Positions 25,791 to 34,890 of a stretch of DNA of 64,000 bases are shown here, in pieces (the stretch's first letter is position 1; each line of letters opens with the position of its first letter). A program made the position numbers and the translations under genes. This DNA comes from Streptomyces viridochromogenes. GTDB taxonomy: Bacteria; Actinomycetota; Actinomycetes; Streptomycetales; Streptomycetaceae. Below the pieces are notes generated by a model. That model was not told where the DNA came from, searched no databases, and saw only the letters and a list, made by a program, of their open reading frames with translations. The stretch covers positions 62,001-126,000 of the forward strand of contig NZ_LGUR01000106.1 of assembly GCF_001270495.1 (NCBI RefSeq). Direction: 5' to 3'.

Positions 25791-27710
25791 ATGGACGTTA
25801 TGGGGGACAAGGCAACTCTGTTGGAGACAGGGCGGTTTGTGCAGCCTGCCGACTTTGTGCAGCCGACGGGCGATTTGGCGCGGCCGACGGACGGTGCCTC
25901 GCAACCGGTGGGTGAGCTCGTGCAGCCGGAGGGCGACCTCGCCCTCGACCGGCCCACGGACCCGGACGAGACCGGCGAGGTCGCCGAGGAGGCGCGGCAG
26001 CTCCTCGCCGCCGAGGCCGGTGACGTCGAGGCCATGAGCGTCCTCGGCGCCATGCTGCTGCGCCGCGGTGATCTCGACGGTGCCGAGTCCCACCTGCGGG
26101 CCGCCACCGCCGCGGGGGACCGCGCCGCGGCCAACAACCTGGGAGTCCTTCTCCACCAGCGCGGATACGCCGACGAGGCCGCCGGATGGTGGCGGATCGC
26201 CGCCGTCGCGGGGTCGGCCGCGGCCGCGCACGCGCTGGGCCGCCATCACCGCGAGCGCGGCGACGAGCCGGCCGCCGAGTACTGGCTGCGGCAGTCCGCC
26301 GAGCAGGGACACGCGCTGGGCGCGTACGCGCTCGCCGATCTGCTGGAGCACCGCAGCGACGACGGGGCCGAGCGGTGGATGCGGGCCGCGGCCGAGCGTG
26401 GGCACCGGGAGGCGGCGTACCGGCTGGCACGTGCGCTCGACCGGCAGGCGGTGCGGACGGGCGAGGACGGATCCGACAACGGTGTCGCCCCGGACGAGGC
26501 GCTGCTGGAGGAGGCCGAGCAGTGGTACCGGCAGGCCGCCGCGCGCGGGCACCGCAGGGCCGCGTTGCACCTCGGGGCGATCCTGGAGAAGCGCGGGGAG
26601 CTCAAGGAGGCGGGGCGCTGGTACCTCACGTCCGCCAAGGACGGGGAGGCGCGGGCCGCCTGTGCGCTCGGGTTCCTGCTGCGGGACGCCGGGGACACCG
26701 AGAGTGCCGCTGTGTGGTGGCTGCGGGCCGCGCAGGACGGTGACGGCAACGCGGCGAACGCGCTGGGCGCGCTGCACGCCGAGCGTGGTCAGACACAGAC
26801 CGCCGAGCGGTGGTACCGGGCCGCGATGGACGCAGGCGATGTGAACGGCGCGTACAACCTCGGGCTGCTCTGCGCCGAGCAGGGCCGCACCGCACAGGCC
26901 GAGCAGTGGTACCGGCGGGCGGCATACGCCGGGCACCGCGAGGCGGCGAACGCGCTGGCGATCCTGCTGCTTCAGGGCGGGGACACGGCGGGTGCCGAGC
27001 CGTGGTTCTCCAAGGCCGCCGAGGCCGGGAGCGTGGACGCCGCGTTCAACCTGGGGATCCTGCACGCAGGCCGGGGCGAGGAGCGGGCCGCGCTGCGCTG
27101 GTACGAGCGGGCTGCCGCCGCCGGGCACACGGAGGCGGCGCTGCAGGTCGGGATCGCGCGGCTGCGGGACGGGGACGAGCACGCCGCGGAGCGGCATCTG
27201 CGGCGCGCGGCCGGGGCCGGCAGCGGGGAGGCCGCGTATCGGCTGGCGACCGTGCTGGACGCTCGTCGGCCGCCGGAGCCCGCGCATGAGCTCGGGGAGA
27301 CGGTGCACGAGAAGACCGAGTGCGAGGAGTGGTACGAGCGGGCGGCGTCCCAGGGGCACCGGCGGGCGCAGGTGCGGGTGGGGATGCTGGCCGCGGCCCG
27401 GGGTGACGTGGTGGAGGCGGCTCGGTGGTACCGGGAGGCCGCGGAGGCGGGGTCGCGGAACGGTGCCTTCAATCTGGGGCTGCTGCTGGCCCGGGAGGGG
27501 AGTGAGCCGGAGGCCGCGGTGTGGTGGACGCGGGCGGCTGACGCCGGTCACGGGCGGTCGGCGTTGCGGCTCGCCCTGGTCTACGCGCGTCGCGGTGAGC
27601 TGGCGGAGGGGCAGCGGTGGGCCGACCGGGCGGTGGCGCTGGGGCCGGCGGAGGTCGCGCGGCGGGCGGCGAGGTTGCGGGACGCACTGCGGGAGGAACT
27701 CTCGGCGTGA
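25791..27710 (+). CDS. Sel1/TPR-repeat protein
   Basis: A 639-residue soluble protein. The first 65 residues carry short repeats (FVQPADFVQP, ELVQPEGDL) and look disordered. Residues about 65-630 are about fifteen Sel1-like helical repeats, each near 36 residues, with recurring AAxxG, WYRxAAxxGH and NLGxL consensus positions. Such solenoids bind protein partners. No catalytic domain is present. ATG 25791 has AGGTGG about 7 bases upstream. It lies between two identical initiator tRNA genes. Confidence 0.85.
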   Translation: MDVMGDKATLLETGRFVQPADFVQPTGDLARPTDGASQPVGELVQPEGDLALDRPTDPDETGEVAEEARQLLAAEAGDVEAMSVLGAMLLRRGDLDGAESHLRAATAAGDRAAANNLGVLLHQRGYADEAAGWWRIAAVAGSAAAAHALGRHHRERGDEPAAEYWLRQSAEQGHALGAYALADLLEHRSDDGAERWMRAAAERGHREAAYRLARALDRQAVRTGEDGSDNGVAPDEALLEEAEQWYRQAAARGHRRAALHLGAILEKRGELKEAGRWYLTSAKDGEARAACALGFLLRDAGDTESAAVWWLRAAQDGDGNAANALGALHAERGQTQTAERWYRAAMDAGDVNGAYNLGLLCAEQGRTAQAEQWYRRAAYAGHREAANALAILLLQGGDTAGAEPWFSKAAEAGSVDAAFNLGILHAGRGEERAALRWYERAAAAGHTEAALQVGIARLRDGDEHAAERHLRRAAGAGSGEAAYRLATVLDARRPPEPAHELGETVHEKTECEEWYERAASQGHRRAQVRVGMLAAARGDVVEAARWYREAAEAGSRNGAFNLGLLLAREGSEPEAAVWWTRAADAGHGRSALRLALVYARRGELAEGQRWADRAVALGPAEVARRAARLRDALREELSA

Positions 27711-27793
27711 CGTTGCGCTGCGCTGGGCGGGGCGGTGTTGTCGCGGTGGGATGAGTTCGGCGGTGCCCGCCCGCCGCGGTCGCCGCCGCGGGG

Positions 27794-27861
27794 CTCGCCC
27801 CCGCCGCCCCTACTCGTCCCATTCCTCGAAGGGGCTGCGCGCCTTCGATCCTGGCCAGGCT
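27794..27861. repeat. Dispersed intergenic repeat, diverged copy
   Basis: The segment shares a long run with 33158-33222, beginning CTCGCCCCCGCCGCCCCTAC and continuing CGTCCCAT before diverging. It lies between the Sel1 gene and the second tRNA. Similar GC-rich fragments are common between Streptomyces genes. Confidence 0.7.
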
Positions 27862-27870
27862 GGAAGCGAT

Positions 27871-27900
27871 TTGCCTCTGTCCGCATGGTTGACGTAGTGT
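27871..27900 (+). promoter_or_regulatory. Promoter of tRNA-fMet copy 2
   Basis: A -35-like TTGCCT (27871-27876), an 18-base spacer and a -10-like TAGTGT (27895-27900) place the start just ahead of the tRNA at 27913. Confidence 0.5.
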
Positions 27901-27912
27901 TCCATTCATCGA

Positions 27913-27986
27913 CGCGGGGTGGAGCAGCTCGGTAGCTCGCTGGGCTCATAACCCAGAGGTCGCAGGTTCAAATCCTGTCCCCGCTA
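27913..27986 (+). tRNA. Initiator tRNA-Met (CAT), copy 2
   Basis: Identical over all 74 bases to the gene at 25489, including the mismatched 1:72 pair and the three G:C pairs of the anticodon stem. The first few bases after it (CTGAAG) also match, and then the flanks diverge. CCA is not encoded. Confidence 0.96.
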
Positions 27987-27993
27987 CTGAAGG

Positions 27994-28029
27994 CCTGGGG
28001 CCGGAATCCATAAGGGTTCCGGCCCTAGG
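27994..28029. terminator. Terminator after tRNA-fMet copy 2
   Basis: The 13-base arms 27994-28006 and 28017-28029 pair with one G:T wobble around a 10-base loop. It lies between the tRNA and the convergent importer operon and can serve both. Confidence 0.78.
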
Positions 28030-28064
28030 TGTGTTTGATGTGGTTGATGTACTCACCGGAGATG

Positions 28065-29209
28065 TCAGGGCGCGTGCCCCGCAGCCTCCTCGTACAGCGT
28101 GCGGTTCACTGTCCGTGACTCCGGGAGCGGGCTGCCCTCCGCCGCGCCCTGGGCGTCGTAGGCCGACTGGAGCCGGGTTGTCGTGCCGGAGCGGATTTCC
28201 CAGTCCATGCGGAGGGGCGGGGTGGACTTGAGGATGGATTCCTCCGACTTCAGGAGCTTCGACAGATAGGTGACGAAGGTCGCATCCCGCTTGTAGTCCG
28301 AGGCGAAGTACGTGTTCACCGTGCGGATGTAGGCCCTGAGGAGTGCCACGCCCGCGTCCACGTCGTCCTGGAGCAGGGCGGGGCCGTACAGCATGCCGCC
28401 CAGTGGTTCGCCCTGCGGCTGACCTCCCAGGAAGGCGTAGCCCTGCTTGCCGTCCACCTTGCGCCAGACCGGATCCAGGAGCCATGCCGAGTCGACGCCG
28501 CCGTTCCGCAGGGCGGTGAGGACGTCGGCCGAGCCGAGTTGCTGGACTGGATGTCGGCCAGGCCGCCGCCGTGCCGCTCCAGCGCCCGCTCCATGGGGTA
28601 CGCGATGACCGAACCCTTGCCGATCATCGTGCCCAGCCTGCGGCCGGCCATGGCGACGCGGCTCGCGCTCTCGCCCTCCTTCAGACGCGCCCACAGCCCG
28701 CTCTTCGACTTGGGGTCGGGCGAGAAGTTCCCCGCGACCCACTTGATGTCGAAGCCGCCCTTGATGCCGTTCATGACCGCGGCCTCCGGGGCCGCCCACA
28801 GGGCGTCGATGTCCCCCTTGGCCAGCAGGGGAAGTGCGTCCGGGGTCGGCAGGACCTTCAGCTCGACGTCCAGGCCCTCCTTCTCGAACTCGCCCTTGTC
28901 GAGCGCGACTTGCAGGGGCGCCACGTATTCGGCGCTCAGTGTTCCCGTCGCGATCGTCAGCTCGCGGGGCTCGGGCAGCGGCCGTGGGGGAGGGGCTCCG
29001 GGGAGGCAGCGGGCCGGTGGGCGGTTCGGGGAGAGGTCTTTCGGGTCGGTCCAGGACTTGGCGCCGCAACCCTCCACCGGGCGAACGGTGCGTTGTCCGG
29101 CGGCCGCCTTGGGCGAGGAGTCCGACTCGTACGGCGACGAGCACGCGGCCGACGCCAGCAGTGCTCCGGCGGCGACGACCACGCCGTAGACGCGCGTCCT
29201 CCTGCTCAT
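28065..29209 (-). pseudogene. ABC importer substrate-binding lipoprotein, frameshifted
   Basis: The start ATG 29209 overlaps the permease stop (ATGA). A lipoprotein signal (VVVAAGALLASAAC, Cys23) and an NMT1/SsuA-like binding domain run in frame to LADIQ near 28547. The original frame then turns to nonsense. The sensible protein continues one frame over as QQLGSADVLTALRNGG to the stop at 28065. Adding one G between 28546 and 28547 would give IQVQQLG and restore about 382 residues. This is either a real one-base deletion or a sequencing error. Related proteins bind sulfonates, nitrate or pyrimidine precursors. Confidence 0.85.
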
Positions 29210-30065
29210 GACTGGCCCCTGCCTCGGTCCCTGGGGGCCCACGGGGTGAGCAGGCGCCCGGCGAAGCGGATCAGTTCGGAGAAGAGCACGCCCAGGATCG
29301 CGACGCAGACGATGCCGACGAACATCACGTCGTTCTGGAAGAGCGCGCGTGAGTCGAAGATCAGGTGGCCCAGGCCGTCGGCCGCGGCGATCTGCTCCGA
29401 CGCGACGATGACCAGGACCGCCACGCCCGCCGCGATCCGTGCGCCCACCAGGACCGACGGCAGGGACGCCGGCAGCAGGACGTGGCGGAACATCTGCCAC
29501 GGGGAGGCACCGAAGACCTGCCCGGCGTCGCGGTGGCCGGAGGGGACGGACATGACCGCGGACATGGTCGAGATCCAGACGAAGAAGAACACCGTCGCCG
29601 CCACCAGGGCCACCTGCGGGCCCTCGCCCAGGCCGAACATGTTCAGGAAGATCGGCAGGAGGGCCAGTTTCGGTACGACGTACAGCGCGTCCAGCAGCGG
29701 CTCCAGTGCCGCACGCACCAGGGACAGGGAACCCATCAGCAGGCCCAGGACGTAGCCCGCCGCCGTGCCGACCGCGTATCCCGCCAGGACGCGCTTCAGC
29801 GTCGCCCATACGTCCGGCCACAGGTCGCCGGCCGCGGCCCGGTCCCAGCCGTCGGCGAGGATCGTGGACGGGGCCGGGTACACGCGATCGTCGATCCAGG
29901 CCCGGGTCGCGGCCAGTTGCCACAGGAGGATGAGGAAGAGAGGCACGGCGACCGCCAGTGACAGCTCCAGGGCGCGCCTGCGGCGGTGCGTGCGGGCGGC
30001 GTGGAGTTCCTGCGGGCCCGGGCGGCGGACCAGGACCGACTCGGTGGGTGGCTTCGCGAGTGTCG

Positions 30066-30069
<4 letters not shown>
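29206..30069 (-). CDS. ABC importer permease (SsuC/TauC type)
   Basis: A 287-residue inner-membrane protein with six predicted helices from about residue 35. The cytoplasmic coupling loop reads DAGQVFGASPWQMFRHVLLP (about 180-200), the EAA-type motif. It overlaps both neighbours by ATGA. The family carries organosulfur, nitrate or related anions, but the cargo here cannot be set from sequence. Confidence 0.87.
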
Positions 30070-30842
<773 letters not shown>

Positions 30843-30969
30843 TTCGGTCTCCTCGCGGAGTGCGGAACGGACGTGTGGGTGCCGTTGACCATATGACGGT
30901 CCGTCAGATTCGGGAACCCCGTCCGCAGGGGCACCCGCCGGGCGATGCGATGCGATGCGGACGGCACAA

Positions 30970-30997
30970 AGCCCCGGCACTCACCGGTGCCGGGGCT
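30970..30997. terminator. Terminator downstream of the Fur-family gene
   Basis: The 11-base arms AGCCCCGGCAC (30970-30980) and 30987-30997 are exact complements with a 6-base loop. It separates the Fur gene from the importer operon on the same strand. Confidence 0.75.
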
Positions 30998-31013
30998 CGG
31001 GGTGAGGCGGGGC

Positions 31014-31430
31014 TCAGGCCTTCGCGCAGTTCGGGCAGGTGCCGCGGTATGTCACCTCGACGTCCGAGACCGTGAAGCCGAAGCGCTCGGAGTCGGGGAG
31101 GTCGGCCATCGGGTTGCCCGTCGGGTGGACGTCCCGGATCGCGCCGCACTGGGCGCAGACCAGGTGGTGGTGGGGCCGGTGGGCGTTCGGGTCGTACCGC
31201 TTGGCGCGCTTGTCGGTGGAGACCTCGAGCACCTCGCCGAGCGTGACCAGCTCGCCCAGCGTGTTGTAGACGGTCGCGCGGGAGATCTCGGGCAGCTTGG
31301 CGACGGCCCGGGCGTGCACCTCGTCGGCCGTCAGATGGACGTGATCGCCGGCGAGGACCTCGGCCACGACGCGCCGCTGCGCGGTCATCCGCCATCCGCG
31401 TCCGCGCAGCCGTTCCAGAAGGTCACTCAT
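31014..31430 (-). CDS. Fur-family repressor (PerR/CatR-like)
   Basis: A 138-residue metalloregulator. A winged helix (TAQRRVVAEVL to RATVYNTLGEL) is followed by a dimer domain with the metal-binding HRPHHHLV. Two CxxC pairs (CAQC, CPNC) make the structural zinc site. The overall look is PerR-like, and one of the four S. coelicolor Fur paralogues (a CatR-type peroxide sensor) may be the orthologue, but I cannot fix this. ATG 31430 follows AAGGTGG. An inverted repeat at its own start site suggests autoregulation. Confidence 0.87.
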   Translation of the reverse strand: MSDLLERLRGRGWRMTAQRRVVAEVLAGDHVHLTADEVHARAVAKLPEISRATVYNTLGELVTLGEVLEVSTDKRAKRYDPNAHRPHHHLVCAQCGAIRDVHPTGNPMADLPDSERFGFTVSDVEVTYRGTCPNCAKA

Positions 31431-31487
31431 GGAGACCACCTTAACAGCAGGTGGACCAGGTTCCGAATGGATGTGACTTTGGATCTC

Positions 31488-31514
31488 GACTTTAGTTGGA
31501 CAAAGTCCAGTATA
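31488..31514 (-). promoter_or_regulatory. Operator/promoter of the Fur-family gene
   Basis: On the minus strand a -10-like TATACT (31514-31509) is followed at once by the inverted repeat GACTTT-N8-AAAGTC (31507-31488), so a bound dimer would cover the transcription start. This is the usual layout for Fur/PerR autorepression. The exact family box cannot be assigned. Confidence 0.55.
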
Positions 31515-31597
31515 GCTTCCGCGGAGCGGGCGACGACTTCGGGCCGGGTTCCTTCGGGAGCCCGGCCCGTTTCGCGTGCCGTCGTTCGGGTCGCTTC

Positions 31598-31990
31598 CTA
31601 GGCCGGCGCGTGCTGCCGTACGGGGGCCCAGCAGCGGATGATGTCGCGGACCGAGACGATGCCCACCGGCTCGTCGTGATCCAGCACGATCAGATGCCGG
31701 AAGCCGCCGTGCGCCATGGCGCGGGCCGCCTCCTCCAGGGTCCATGACGGGGCGGCGAACACGACGTTGTTGGTGGTGTGGTCGTGGGCGCGTTCGGTGT
31801 CCGGGTTCTGTCCGAGGCCGACGGAGTTGAGGATGTCGCGTTCGGTGAGGATGCCGATGCCGCCGGCGTCGGGGTCGTGGACCACGGCCGCGCCGATCCG
31901 ACGGGCGGCCATCAGTGCCGCGGCCTGGCGAAGGGTGTGGGTGGGGCCGATGGTGAGGACCACGGTGCTCATGGCGTCACGTACGAGCAT
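31598..31990 (-). CDS. Two-CBS-domain protein
   Basis: A 130-residue protein made of two CBS motifs: residues about 3-55 (VRDAMSTVVLTIGP to GILTERDIL) and about 72-122 (VVFAAPSWTLEEAARAM to GIVSVRDII). Such pairs bind adenosine nucleotides and act as sensors. ATG 31990 has AGGAGG 11 bases upstream; a GTG four codons earlier overlaps that site. It stands alone behind a 300-base leader. Confidence 0.85.
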   Translation of the reverse strand: MLVRDAMSTVVLTIGPTHTLRQAAALMAARRIGAAVVHDPDAGGIGILTERDILNSVGLGQNPDTERAHDHTTNNVVFAAPSWTLEEAARAMAHGGFRHLIVLDHDEPVGIVSVRDIIRCWAPVRQHAPA

Positions 31991-32286
31991 GGATGGAGCC
32001 ACCTCCTGAAGTGCCCCCGCACCGTTTGTTCAGGATTTCACAAATTCACAAGTGGGGGGACTCTCAGAGTGACAGGTAAAGAGGGGGTCAACAAGGGGGC
32101 GCTCAGCAGCGCTCGCGGTGATCGACTGCCTTGGCGGTGTGGGCAGTTGCGCCCCGCTGAGAGTGTGCCCCGCAGACTCTGCGAGGCGATTCGCAGATAG
32201 GAATCGGGAGATTCTCTGCGTCAACACTCCTGACTACCCAAGGTAGCCATCAGGGCAAACAGGCTTTGCGCCGAACGTAGTCGGCT
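31991..32286. other. Gene-free interval upstream of the CBS gene
   Basis: No convincing ORF on either strand. Read toward the CBS gene, it holds a TTGACG (about 32222) and a TATCTG 19 bases on, a weak promoter candidate. A second TTGACC lies near 32090. A/T content is higher than in the flanking genes. No repeat or tRNA was seen. Confidence 0.4.
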
Positions 32287-33087
32287 TCAGCAGCGCTCGT
32301 TGAGGTACCCGAGGAACTCGTCGTGCAGGAGGCCGTTCGAGGCGGCGGCGTTGCCGCTGTGCGGGCCGGGGCGGCCGTCGAGGCCGGTGAAGGTGCCCCC
32401 GGCCTCCGTCACGACGATCGCGGTGGCGGCCATGTCCCACAGGGACAACTCCGGCTCCGCGCAGATGTCCACCGAACCCTCGGCGACCATCATGTACGGC
32501 CAGAAGTCGCCGTACGCGCGCGTGCGCCACACCTCGCGTGTGAGGTCGAGGAAGCCGCCGAGGCGGCCCTGCTCCTCCCAGCCGCTGAGCGAGGAGTACG
32601 CGAACGAGGCGTCCGTCAGCTTCGAGACACGGGAGACCTGTAGCCGGGTCGCGGACGAGAGGCTGCGGCCGGTGAAGGCGCCGTGACCCTTGGCTGCCCA
32701 CCAGCGGCGTCCGAGGGCGGGGGCGGAGACGACGCCGACTACCGGCTGGTAACCGCCCTCTCCCGCCTCCATCAGGGAGATGAGGGTGGCCCAGACCGGG
32801 ACGCCGCGTACGTAGTTCTTGGTGCCGTCGATCGGGTCGATGACCCAGCGGCGGGGGCCCGTGCCCTCGATGCCGTACTCCTCGCCGAGGATCGCGTCTC
32901 TCGGGCGGGCCCGCTGGAGCTGTCCGCGGATCAGCTCCTCGGCGGCCTTGTCGGCCTCGCTCACCGGGGTCATGTCCGGCTTGGTCTCGACCTTGAGATC
33001 GAGTGCCTTGAAGCGGTCCATGGTGGCCGCGTCGGCGTTGTCCGCGAGGACGTGGGCGAGGCGGAGGTCGTCGAGGTAGTCCGGCAT
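32287..33087 (-). CDS. hisN: Histidinol-phosphate phosphatase HisN (inositol-monophosphatase fold)
   Basis: A 266-residue metal-dependent phosphatase. The fold's metal ligands are visible: LGEEYG (about residue 68), [15 protein letters not shown] (about 82-96) and ELSLWDMAA (about 213). The S. coelicolor orthologue at this position (SCO5208, from memory) was shown to be the missing histidinol-phosphate phosphatase, so this name is preferred over a generic inositol phosphatase. It stands apart from other his genes. Confidence 0.88.
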   Translation of the reverse strand: MPDYLDDLRLAHVLADNADAATMDRFKALDLKVETKPDMTPVSEADKAAEELIRGQLQRARPRDAILGEEYGIEGTGPRRWVIDPIDGTKNYVRGVPVWATLISLMEAGEGGYQPVVGVVSAPALGRRWWAAKGHGAFTGRSLSSATRLQVSRVSKLTDASFAYSSLSGWEEQGRLGGFLDLTREVWRTRAYGDFWPYMMVAEGSVDICAEPELSLWDMAATAIVVTEAGGTFTGLDGRPGPHSGNAAASNGLLHDEFLGYLNERC

Positions 33088-33159
33088 GGAACGAACCTAT
33101 CTGTCGTGGTCGGGGTGGGGCTACAGGGCCCAGCGGATCAAGTTCCGCCGCGTTCTCTC

Positions 33160-33286
33160 GCCCCCGCCGCCCCTACCCGTCCCATCCCCAGGGGCTCCGC
33201 CCCTTCGACCCCGCCAGGGGGCTCCGCCCCCTGGACCCCCATCGGCCCTGAAGGGGCCTCGTCCTCAAACGCCGGACGGGCTGAAG
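33160..33286. repeat. Dispersed intergenic repeat with two hairpins
   Basis: A GC-rich block starting CGCCCCCGCCGCCCCTAC. It contains two perfect hairpins, AGGGGC-TCC-GCCCCT (33190-33204) and a nine-pair one at 33214-33234, and ends in CAAACGCCGGACGGGCTGAAG. The first part matches 27794-27861. This sequence type recurs between Streptomyces genes; its role is unknown. Confidence 0.75.
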
Positions 33287-33292
33287 ATGCCC

Positions 33293-33342
33293 GGACGGGC
33301 GCCGAAACGTGATCGCTGGACGGGCGCCGAAACGTGATCGCT
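33293..33342. repeat. Tandem 25-bp direct repeat, two exact copies
   Basis: Bases 33293-33317 and 33318-33342 are identical, each starting GGACGGGCGCCG and ending GATCGCT. It directly follows the dispersed repeat. Confidence 0.9.
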
Positions 33343-33679
33343 GGCCGCCGTGAGGCGAGGCCGGCTGTGGCCCGTGGCCTGGAACGGCGGATGGGCCGGC
33401 GGCGAGAAGTGGCCGTATGCCGGCATCTGGATGGCGTACCCCCACGAGCCCGCAGTCGCCCACGGCGGTGAGGGGACGTGTCGGGGGGTGTCCGCCCGCA
33501 GAGTCCGGTGTCAAGTAACAGGACCCCCTGGCAGTACGCCAGCCCGCCGGACCGAGGACGGACACCCCCCGGCGCGGCCCCGACCCACCCACCGGCCGAA
33601 CCGCGCTACACGCACCCCCACCCAACCCGCACAGGCGCCGCAGGCATCAACGCGCGCCCCCACGTACCTTCGCGAACCC

Positions 33680-33710
33680 TTGACAGTGCCCCTGTGCGCG
33701 TCAAATCTGG
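33680..33710 (+). promoter_or_regulatory. TetR-gene promoter with candidate operator
   Basis: TTGACA (33680-33685) is a consensus -35, and an A/T-rich AATCTG lies about 18 bases downstream. The promoter core is bracketed by TTGAC (33680-33684) and GTCAA (33700-33704), an inverted repeat a dimeric TetR protein could bind to repress its own gene. Confidence 0.5.
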
Positions 33711-33741
33711 GCGCAGAGCCGCTCGTCCCAGGGAGGCGACG

Positions 33742-34374
33742 ATGCCTGCAGCGCGGGAATCCCTGCTGGACGCCGCGTACACGGCGCTGGCGCGTCGGCC
33801 GTGGTCTGCCGTGCGGATGGTGGACGTGGCCGCCGCGGCCGGAGTGTCCCGGCAGACGTTGTACAACGAGTTCGGGAGCAAGGAAGGGCTCGCCCGCGCG
33901 CTCGTGCGCAGGGAAGCCGACGGCTACCTCGCCGGCGTCGAACGCGCCCTCACCGCCCACAGCGACGCCCGGGAACGCCTCACCGCCACCGCGGAGTGGA
34001 CCGCCGCACACGCCCGCGACAACGCCCTGGTCCGCGCCATGCTCACCGGCTGCTGGAGCGAGCGCCTGCCCGCACCGACGCTGTCCGCGGTGCCCTCCAC
34101 CTCGGCCGTACCGGCGCAGCGACGGGCGGACGGGCCGCTCCCGTCTCCGGGTGACTTCGTGGCCATCGTGCGTGACAGGGCCGTAGTGGTTATCTCTGGA
34201 CCTGGATCTGGATCTGGTCCGGGGACCGGGATCAGCAAGTCCGACCTCGCCGACCTCGCCCGGTCCTGCGAACTCGTCGTCAGACTGGCCCTGTCCTGTG
34301 TCGCCGCCCCGCCCGGCGAAGGCGGCGTCGCCGATCTCGTACGCAGTGCGCTGCACCGGCAGTTGGCGGGCTGA
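33742..34374 (+). CDS. TetR-family transcriptional regulator
   Basis: A 210-residue regulator. The N-terminal helix-turn-helix reads VRMVDVAAAAGVSRQTLYNEF (about residues 25-45, typical TetR). The ligand domain is variable, with a Ser/Gly-rich loop (GPGSGSGPGTG, about 147-157). ATG 33742 has GGGAGG 5 bases upstream. It converges on the SMR transporter gene with a 24-base gap, and probably regulates it. Confidence 0.87.
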   Translation: MPAARESLLDAAYTALARRPWSAVRMVDVAAAAGVSRQTLYNEFGSKEGLARALVRREADGYLAGVERALTAHSDARERLTATAEWTAAHARDNALVRAMLTGCWSERLPAPTLSAVPSTSAVPAQRRADGPLPSPGDFVAIVRDRAVVVISGPGSGSGPGTGISKSDLADLARSCELVVRLALSCVAAPPGEGGVADLVRSALHRQLAG

Positions 34375-34398
34375 CTTTCCCGCGGCACGGCAGCTGGC

Positions 34399-34722
34399 TC
34401 AGTGGGCCGAACCCGACAACTGAAGGCCGACGACCCCCACGATCACCAGGCTGATCGACACGATCTTCAGCGTCGACACGATGTCTCCGAGGAAGATCAT
34501 CCCGTAGATCGCGGTACCCGCCGCCCCGATCCCCGTCCACACCGCGTACGCCGGCCCCACATCCAGCTTCTTCAGCGACAGCGTCAGCAGCCCGAAACTG
34601 CCGAGGGCGAAGATGCAGAAGGCGACCGTGGGCCAGAGTCGGCTGAAGCCGTGCGACAGCTTCAGGCAGACGGCGAAGCCGGTTTCGAGCAGCCCCGCCA
34701 CGATGACCAGCAGCCACGCCAT
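34399..34722 (-). CDS. Small multidrug resistance (SMR/EmrE-SugE) exporter
   Basis: A 107-residue protein with four transmembrane helices. The essential helix-1 glutamate is in AGLLETGFAV (E13). The helix-4 dimer region is SLVIVGVVGLQLSG. SMR pumps export quaternary cations or guanidinium with proton antiport; the GLLETGFA context leans to the SugE branch, with modest certainty. ATG 34722 follows GGGAGGAC. I looked for a guanidine riboswitch upstream and found none convincing. Confidence 0.88.
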   Translation of the reverse strand: MAWLLVIVAGLLETGFAVCLKLSHGFSRLWPTVAFCIFALGSFGLLTLSLKKLDVGPAYAVWTGIGAAGTAIYGMIFLGDIVSTLKIVSISLVIVGVVGLQLSGSAH

Positions 34723-34890
34723 GTGCTGTCCTCCCGTATCCCTGCGTTCTGTGACCGCTTCATCGGGTTCGTCTGGCTTTGGTCGGACTTGGATTCGGCT
34801 TGGTGCGATTATGCCTTTACCGGTCTCGCAGGGGGACAAACAACGCGGAGGTCAATCCCCTTCCTCAGTTGCCTTCCTCAGTCCCTCTCC

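Larger units (their letters stand above)
33088..33741. other. Gene-free interval with repeats and the TetR promoter
   Basis: Between hisN and the TetR gene no frame has coding character or a ribosome site. The left part (33160-33342) holds the dispersed GC-rich repeat and a tandem duplication; the right end holds the TetR promoter/operator. I see nothing definite in 33343-33670. Confidence 0.6.

Noticed and set aside
25560..27551. 663-residue minus-strand frame opposite the Sel1 gene and through the tRNA end
   Set aside because: It runs across a terminator and a tRNA, has no family match and mirrors the repeats of the real gene.
25489..27986. Identical tRNA copies as attL/attR of an integrated element
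   Set aside because: Whole functional tRNA genes with their own terminators, no integrase or phage gene inside, and a chromosomal-type gene between them.
32030..32227. 65-residue minus-strand ORF upstream of the CBS gene
   Set aside because: No ribosome site, poor codon character, and it lies in the likely promoter interval.
34723..34890. Guanidine riboswitch ahead of the SMR exporter
   Set aside because: No paired ACGR-loop hairpins or ykkC core could be found.
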